Source: an uncultured Lachnospiraceae bacterium
Lineage (GTDB): Bacteria > Bacillota > Clostridia > Lachnospirales > Lachnospiraceae
Assembly (NCBI GenBank): GCA_902783305.1
Contig: CACZQU010000446.1
Location: forward strand, 1 to 12,074
DNA length: 12,074 bases
Reading direction: 5' to 3'
Below the pieces are notes generated by a model, which saw only the letters and a program-made list of their open reading frames with translations, did not search any database and had not been told where the DNA came from. Below are positions 8,140 through 12,074 of this stretch, one piece after another. A program made the translations under genes and the position numbers. How positions within the stretch are numbered: position 1 is the first letter of the stretch; each line of letters begins with the position of its first letter.

Positions 8140-8769
8140 ATGAAAGAAAAGAAAAAAGATACCCGCTGGCTTGCAGGAGTAGCGATGATGACCGCTGTCA
8201 TTATCCTTCTTGCCAATACTCCGCTGGGAATGATCCAGCTTCCTGTCATCAAGGCAACGACTGTTCATATCCCGGTTATTCTGGGATCGATCCTTTTTGG
8301 TCCGTTAGCCGGGGCATTTCTGGGATTTGTTTTTGGGATCTGTTCCTTAATCAGCAATACCATGGCTCCGACTCTTCTGAGCTTTGCCTTTTCTCCGTTT
8401 TTAGCAGCCGATTTTTCCGGTGTGCTGAAGGCATTGTGGATTTCGGTGGGATGCAGAATGATGATCGGAATCCTTTCAGGATGGATATGGATCGGACTTA
8501 CCCGGCTTCGGACAAGTCAGTGGATCGCTCTTCCTCTAACAGGCTTTCTGGGATCCATGACCAATACGGTGTTTGTCATGGGCAGTATCTACCTGCTTCT
8601 GGCCCGTGAATATGCCGAAATCAGGAATGTCGGTCTGTCAGCGGTTTTTGGTCTGATCATGGCAACGATTACAGGCTCCGGGATTCCGGAAGCCATTGCG
8701 GCTGCGGTATTGGTGCTGGCTGTCGGAAAAGCACTGATTGCTTTTATGCATCGTACAAACGTTTCATGA
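8140..8769 (+). CDS. panT: ECF transporter S component, probably pantothenate-specific
   Basis: This is a small integral membrane protein of 209 residues, predicted to be the substrate-binding (S) subunit of an energy-coupling factor vitamin importer. After a charged N-terminus it has about six hydrophobic segments, with the first containing the AxxxA-type face (GVAMMTAVIILLA) used by S components to contact EcfT. The segment LGSILFGPLAGAFLGFVFGICSLI is typical of the family. Substrate is inferred from context: it sits between coaBC (82 bases upstream) and coaX (18 bases downstream), both of which act on pantothenate derivatives. No EcfA or EcfT genes are in the window, so it should share the cell's common energising module. 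The start is set by AAGGAGG at 8127-8133. S components for different vitamins look alike, so pantothenate is likely rather than proven. Confidence 0.82.
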   Translation: MKEKKKDTRWLAGVAMMTAVIILLANTPLGMIQLPVIKATTVHIPVILGSILFGPLAGAFLGFVFGICSLISNTMAPTLLSFAFSPFLAADFSGVLKALWISVGCRMMIGILSGWIWIGLTRLRTSQWIALPLTGFLGSMTNTVFVMGSIYLLLAREYAEIRNVGLSAVFGLIMATITGSGIPEAIAAAVLVLAVGKALIAFMHRTNVS

Positions 8770-8775
8770 CAGGAC

Positions 8776-8782
8776 GGGGGAG
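8776..8782 (+). promoter_or_regulatory. Ribosome binding site of coaX
   Basis: GGGGGAG lies 5 bases before ATG 8788. It overlaps the in-frame GTG at 8782, so that GTG cannot be the start. Confidence 0.7.
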
Positions 8783-8787
8783 TGAAC

Positions 8788-9558
8788 ATGATTCTGGCAA
8801 TTGACGTTGGAAATACCAACATTGTCATTGGCTGCATCGACAGACAGAAAACCTATTTCATCGAACGTCTGTCCACTGTCCGCACAAAAACAGAGCTGGA
8901 GTACGCAGTCGATGTCAAAACCGTTCTGGACATTTACGGGATGGATCTTGGCAGGATCGAGGGCTGCATTATTTCTTCTGTTGTTCCTCAGATTACCGGA
9001 GTATTCCATCTGGCCCTCCAAAAAATCCTGACGGACAGGCCTTGTCTCGAACTGGGACCCGGGACAAAAACCGGACTCAATATCTATATGGACAATCCTG
9101 CATCCGTAGGAGCGGATCTGGTTGCGGCGGCTGTCGCCGGTGTAGAGCAGTATCCGGTTCCTTTGATTTTGATTGATATGGGGACAGCCACAACCGTCAC
9201 CGTCGTGGACAGCGAAAAACGGTATATTGGCGGGCTGATCTATCCTGGAATCAATATCTCCCTGGACGCTCTTACTGCTCATGCGTCACAGCTTGGAGGA
9301 ATACGGCTTGAGCCTCCCCGCAGAGTGATCGCAAAAAATACCGTTGACAGTATGAAGAGCGGTATTCTGTACAGTAATGCTGCTGCTTTGGACGGAATTA
9401 TTGACAGGATCACGCAAGAGCTCGGACAGGAAGCCAGCATTGTCGCTACAGGCGGCCTTGCCTCGAAAATCGTTCCGTTTTGCCGGAAAAAGATCATTCT
9501 GGATGAAGAACTGATTCTGAAAGGCCTGCTGGCGATCTATGAAAAAAACATGCAGTAG
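8788..9558 (+). CDS. coaX: Type III pantothenate kinase
   Basis: CoaX phosphorylates pantothenate to 4'-phosphopantothenate with ATP, the first committed step towards coenzyme A. Members of this type need a monovalent cation and are not inhibited by CoA. The 256-residue protein is full length and shows the ASKHA-fold signatures: D6 in DVGNTN, GADLVAA (109-115), the second phosphate motif DMGTATT (130-136), GGLIYPGI (148-155), KNT.DSM.SG.LY (183-195) and VATGG (219-223). The start at ATG 8788 gives the family's usual N-terminus, MILAIDVGNTN. It begins 18 bases after the panT-like gene and ends 18 bases before cbiB, so translation of the three is probably linked on one message. With coaBC it covers the phosphopantothenate part of the pathway. 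Confidence 0.95.
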   Translation: MILAIDVGNTNIVIGCIDRQKTYFIERLSTVRTKTELEYAVDVKTVLDIYGMDLGRIEGCIISSVVPQITGVFHLALQKILTDRPCLELGPGTKTGLNIYMDNPASVGADLVAAAVAGVEQYPVPLILIDMGTATTVTVVDSEKRYIGGLIYPGINISLDALTAHASQLGGIRLEPPRRVIAKNTVDSMKSGILYSNAAALDGIIDRITQELGQEASIVATGGLASKIVPFCRKKIILDEELILKGLLAIYEKNMQ

Positions 9559-9576
9559 ATTTGGAGGAGGAATGTA

Positions 9577-10572
9577 ATGCCTTATCGTTTTTTATCACTG
9601 CCTCTGGCATTTATTCTCGATCTGGTAACAGGAGATCCGCAGTGGAAATATGACCCGCTTCGACTGCTTGGAAACCTGATTGCGTATCTGGAACGGCTGA
9701 TCCGGAAAACAAGACCCTCTTATGAGCAGAGCGTCGATGAAGAAGTTCTGGGACGTCTGCGGAAAAAGGAATTCCGGGATGGTCTTCTTGAGGTTGTCCT
9801 GGTCTGCCTGATCTCTTTTCTGGTTCCGTTCATCGTCCTTCGCATTCTCTATGGGATTTTTCCGTTTATTGGTTTTATCGCGGAAATCCTTCTATGCAGC
9901 CTTCTGCTGAAGACCAGTTCTCTGAAAAAGGAGAGCATGGAGGTTTACAGGGCTCTTCGCGCGGGGGATCTCACAAAAGCACGTGAGACGGTCTGCAGAC
10001 AGGCAGGATATGATATTCATGTTCACGATCCGGAGGGAATTACACGTGCTGCAGTAGGCTCCCTGACAGAAGCTGCTTCAGACGGAACCATAGCGCCTAT
10101 GCTTTTCATGGCAATCGGAGGGGTTCCGCTGATGTCAGTGTGCATAGCAGTCAATATGATGGATAATGTATTGGGACATAAGAGTGGATTGTATCTGTAT
10201 TACGGCCGGGCAGCGGCAAAACTGGATGATGCGGTCAACTATTTTCCATCCAGACTGTGCGGCTGGCTGATCGTAGCTGCGTCTTACCTTATGGGCTTTG
10301 ACGGAAATAATTCCAAAGCCATCTATTTAAGGGACCGCAGCAAGCATGACAGCCCCAATTCAGCTCACACGGAGGCTGCCATTGCCGGTGCGCTGAACAT
10401 CAGCCTCGGCGGCGAAGCCGTAGGAGAGGGCGGGCAGAAAACGAAGCCCCTTATCGGAGATCCGAATCGCCCCATTGAGCTGGAGGATATTCCGAGAACG
10501 ATACGGATTTTTTACGGCGCAGCCATTCTTTCTGTAGTAATCTTTACTCTCCTCTTTAAACTGCTTCACTGA
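9577..10572 (+). CDS. cbiB: CbiB-like adenosylcobinamide-phosphate synthase, divergent
   Basis: CbiB/CobD-type membrane enzymes attach aminopropanol phosphate (or a similar amine) to adenosylcobyric acid in cobamide synthesis. The 331-residue protein has the usual length and several family blocks: DLVTGDP near 15-21, GRAAAKLDDAVNYFPSR (210-226), KHDSPNSAHTEAAIAGAL (256-273), LGG and KPLIGDPNRP (290-299). Hydrophobic segments are seen at about 71-112, 171-195, 226-240 and 310-330. Several positions that are normally fixed have changed. The PHPVR block reads KYDPLR, the ESxAENTSDG block reads GSLTEAASDG (161-170), and the YKAVNTLDSMVGY block reads CIAVNMMDNVLGH. GGAGGAGG lies 6 bases before the ATG. 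It follows coaX by 18 bases, and its stop overlaps the end of the opposite-strand regulator gene by 17 bases. No other cobamide genes are in view. Family assignment is good; retained activity is uncertain. Confidence 0.85.
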   Translation: MPYRFLSLPLAFILDLVTGDPQWKYDPLRLLGNLIAYLERLIRKTRPSYEQSVDEEVLGRLRKKEFRDGLLEVVLVCLISFLVPFIVLRILYGIFPFIGFIAEILLCSLLLKTSSLKKESMEVYRALRAGDLTKARETVCRQAGYDIHVHDPEGITRAAVGSLTEAASDGTIAPMLFMAIGGVPLMSVCIAVNMMDNVLGHKSGLYLYYGRAAAKLDDAVNYFPSRLCGWLIVAASYLMGFDGNNSKAIYLRDRSKHDSPNSAHTEAAIAGALNISLGGEAVGEGGQKTKPLIGDPNRPIELEDIPRTIRIFYGAAILSVVIFTLLFKLLH

Positions 10573-11887
10573 TCAGTTTTCGCAGCAATCCGCAGGCGGG
10601 TTCAAAATCGGTATCCGGCATGCTGGAACAGGAGAGAAGAAGAGCCATTCTGCCCCTGGCATATTCTGACAGTTCAAGCCTGAGCCCCTCCTTTATGGCG
10701 CTCTTCAACAAAGCAGGAGCGTCAAAGGAGGGGGGCAGGCAGAGAGCGACAGTGGTTCCTGCGGGTCCACACAGGATCGGAAAGCTTTCTTCAGATTCTG
10801 TGGTGGAAATGCCGAATTCTTTCTGCAGGCACTGAATCAGCTTCCTGCGCTTTCCGGCATAGAGCCGCTTTTGCTTTCTGATCTGGTTTTCCAGATGACC
10901 GTCACGTAAATACTGTGCCAGGGCAATCTGCTCTGCTTTGGAAGCCGTCTGATTATACAGGGCGGTTTTTTCCATATATCTGTTTAACAAGATCGGCGGC
11001 AGGATCATGAAAGACAGACGGATGGATGGAAGAAGGAGCCTTGAAAACGAACCCAGATAGATGGTATTCATCTGGTTCCCCAGGCCATATATTGAAGGAA
11101 GAGGCTGCGGCAGGTAGATAAACTCATTGCCATAATCGTCTTCAATCACATAATGTCCTTCTGTCTGCGCGTGTTCGATCAGTTCAAGCCTCCTCGTGAC
11201 GGGCATAACCTCTCCCCACTTGGTCATCTGAGCAGGAGAGACATAGATAATATCGCTGTTTTTGTCTCTGTAGTTAATCTGAAAGCCGTAATCCTGAAAG
11301 ACAGCAGCTCCCTGGATGAAATCCGGAGTCGGAAAAGAAACACTGGAGCAGTTCTTTTTGAAAATCGGACACAGAAGCTGCAGCAGGCTTTGAGTGCCTG
11401 CGCCGATCACGATTTCTTCCGGAAAGCACAGAATGTTTCTGTGTCTGCGCATGTAGTCACTGAGGGCTTGCCTGAGATCGGGCTCCCCTTGCGCCTGCGG
11501 ATAGGAGAGCATACGATGATCCTGGCGAAGTGCACTTCTGAGGTAACGGCGCCATATGTCAAAACGGAAGCTGGCGCGGTCTGCTCCCCGTGAGGCAAAA
11601 TCATATCGGATCGGCGATTCATTGTGCGGAATATGAACCTTGTCATTTCTGTCTGCAATATTCGTGACGTAATATCCGCTTTGTGCCTTTGCTATCACAT
11701 ATCCTTCTGCTGCCAGCTGAAGATAAGCATTCTCTGCCGTTGTTCTGCTGATCTGGTGAAGGGCGGCACACTTTCGCAGTGAGGGCATCCGGGTTCCGGG
11801 AAGCAGTTTGCGATCCATGATCAGTTTCTTATAATGATGATAGATTTCCAGGTACAGAAATTCAGTTGAAGTGTCAGATTTAGACAT
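10556..11887 (-). CDS. MocR-type GntR/aminotransferase-like regulator lacking the PLP lysine
   Basis: MocR regulators (GabR, PdxR) fuse a GntR winged helix-turn-helix to a class I aminotransferase-like domain that senses pyridoxal phosphate and amines. The 443-residue protein has the DNA-binding domain at about 10-75 (LPGTRMPSLRKCAALHQISRTTAENAYLQL) and the aminotransferase-like domain at about 95-443. VIGAGTQSLLQLL and VIEDDYGNEF match GabR motifs, with D250 at the position of the Asp that contacts the cofactor ring. However, in YLGSFSRLLLPSIRL the residue aligning with GabR Lys312, which forms the internal aldimine, is Arg283 (codon AGG at 11041-11039). The Arg that binds the substrate carboxylate (GabR Arg430) aligns with Ser422. 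The regulator may therefore bind PLP non-covalently or a different ligand. ATG 11887 is chosen because AAGGAGG lies 6 bases before it; a TTG at 11890 would be too close. The regulated gene is unknown and may lie right of the window. Confidence 0.9.
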   Translation of the reverse strand: MSKSDTSTEFLYLEIYHHYKKLIMDRKLLPGTRMPSLRKCAALHQISRTTAENAYLQLAAEGYVIAKAQSGYYVTNIADRNDKVHIPHNESPIRYDFASRGADRASFRFDIWRRYLRSALRQDHRMLSYPQAQGEPDLRQALSDYMRRHRNILCFPEEIVIGAGTQSLLQLLCPIFKKNCSSVSFPTPDFIQGAAVFQDYGFQINYRDKNSDIIYVSPAQMTKWGEVMPVTRRLELIEHAQTEGHYVIEDDYGNEFIYLPQPLPSIYGLGNQMNTIYLGSFSRLLLPSIRLSFMILPPILLNRYMEKTALYNQTASKAEQIALAQYLRDGHLENQIRKQKRLYAGKRRKLIQCLQKEFGISTTESEESFPILCGPAGTTVALCLPPSFDAPALLKSAIKEGLRLELSEYARGRMALLLSCSSMPDTDFEPACGLLRKLISEAV

Positions 11888-11893
11888 CAACGG

Positions 11894-11900
11894 CCTCCTT
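11894..11900 (-). promoter_or_regulatory. Ribosome binding site of the MocR gene
   Basis: Read on the - strand, AAGGAGG lies 6 bases before the ATG at 11887 and only 3 bases before an in-frame TTG at 11890. This supports the ATG start. No convincing -10/-35 pair is visible further upstream on the - strand within the window. Confidence 0.85.
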
Positions 11901-11974
11901 TTTTGGCAGGGAGAAGTTCACATCCTGAAAAGGAATGACGATGCGTTTGCTTGTCGATGAGTTTTTTCTTTCTG

Positions 11975-11990
11975 GTACAGCATGCTGTAC
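11975..11990. promoter_or_regulatory. 16-bp perfect palindrome upstream of the MocR gene
   Basis: GTACAGCATGCTGTAC is a perfect inverted repeat with no spacer, centred about 95 bases before the MocR start codon. It could be an operator for a dimeric regulator, including self-regulation. It could equally be part of the adjoining repeat element (11991-12070), since it directly abuts it. GabR-type operators are usually direct repeats rather than palindromes, which weakens the self-operator idea. Confidence 0.4.
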
Positions 11991-12009
11991 GTTACTATTC
12001 AGCCGTCCC
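11991..12009. repeat. Short dispersed repeat, right copy
   Basis: GTTACTATTCAG (11991-12002) is followed directly by CCGTCCC (12003-12009). The left copy at 21-45 has the same blocks in the same order and direction with six extra bases between them. The right copy lies exactly between a 16-bp palindrome and a long hairpin, suggesting that it is part of a composite intergenic element. Confidence 0.45.
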
Positions 12010-12070
12010 TGAAAATGCGCTTATCTGAACGTCATGCTCGCATGTAAGGGCAGATAAGCGCATTTTCAGG
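12008..12070. repeat. Long hairpin: 20-bp perfect inverted repeat with 23-base loop
   Basis: The arms at 12008-12027 and 12051-12070 are perfectly complementary over 20 bases. The loop (12028-12050) itself contains a small inverted repeat, CATGC-TC-GCATG. No T-run follows on either strand, so this does not look like a standard intrinsic terminator. It fits a small non-coding repeat element such as a REP- or MITE-like unit, or a processing hairpin for a transcript entering from the right. The element may continue past the window edge. Confidence 0.6.
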
Positions 12071-12074
12071 TGAC

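Noticed and set aside
8782-8787. GTG start for coaX
   Set aside because: The GTG overlaps the GGGGGAG ribosome site; ATG 8788 gives the usual MILAIDVGNTN start.
8764-9282. Open frame of about 170 codons on the - strand across coaX
   Set aside because: It is a shadow of coaX; no family resemblance and no start signal.
9572-9577. ATG-TAA minimal start-stop just ahead of cbiB
   Set aside because: It is a one-codon frame beside the real start. There is no evidence that it is used as a regulatory element.
12008-12070. Intrinsic terminator at the right end
   Set aside because: The stem is long and perfect but lacks a T-run on either strand, so it is listed as a repeat hairpin instead.

Overview
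The window looks like chromosomal housekeeping DNA from a low-to-mid-GC Gram-positive anaerobe of the Clostridia, most likely Lachnospiraceae or a close relative. The reasons are a SCIFF-type radical SAM peptide maturase directly ahead of a fused SecD-SecF gene (an arrangement known from Clostridia), an ECF-type vitamin S component next to CoaBC and CoaX, strong AGGAGG ribosome binding sites, and codon use of roughly 50% GC. There are no rRNA, tRNA, CRISPR, phage or transposase genes.

Layout. Bases 1-194 hold no recognisable gene, but carry a short sequence that recurs at the far right end. Then, all on the + strand: scfB (SCIFF maturase, 195-1556), secDF (1652-4075), a 146-base gap rich in inverted repeats, and recJ (4222-5940). 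A good sigma-A promoter (5995-6023) begins a second tight run: a secreted cyclophilin lipoprotein (6066-6851), coaBC (6867-8057), a panT-like ECF S component (8140-8769), coaX (8788-9558) and a divergent cbiB (9577-10572). A MocR/GntR-aminotransferase regulator (10556-11887) lies on the - strand and overlaps the end of cbiB by 17 bases. Its upstream region (11888-12074) carries a 16-bp palindrome, a second copy of the left-end repeat and a long perfect hairpin.

How the genes work together. panT (pantothenate uptake, inferred), coaX (pantothenate to 4'-phosphopantothenate) and coaBC (to 4'-phosphopantetheine) form a salvage route from external vitamin B5 towards coenzyme A. The cyclophilin in front and cbiB behind are probably co-transcribed passengers. 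scfB and secDF pair a ribosomally made peptide modification enzyme with the secretion motor. The SCIFF precursor gene itself is not visible in the 194 bases present upstream.

The points most worth a second look are residue changes in otherwise recognisable proteins. The MocR regulator has Arg where the family has the pyridoxal-phosphate Lys, and lacks the substrate-carboxylate Arg. SecF has Ala where the proton-relay Asp is expected. CbiB has lost several normally conserved residues. I did not find a wholly new multi-gene system here.
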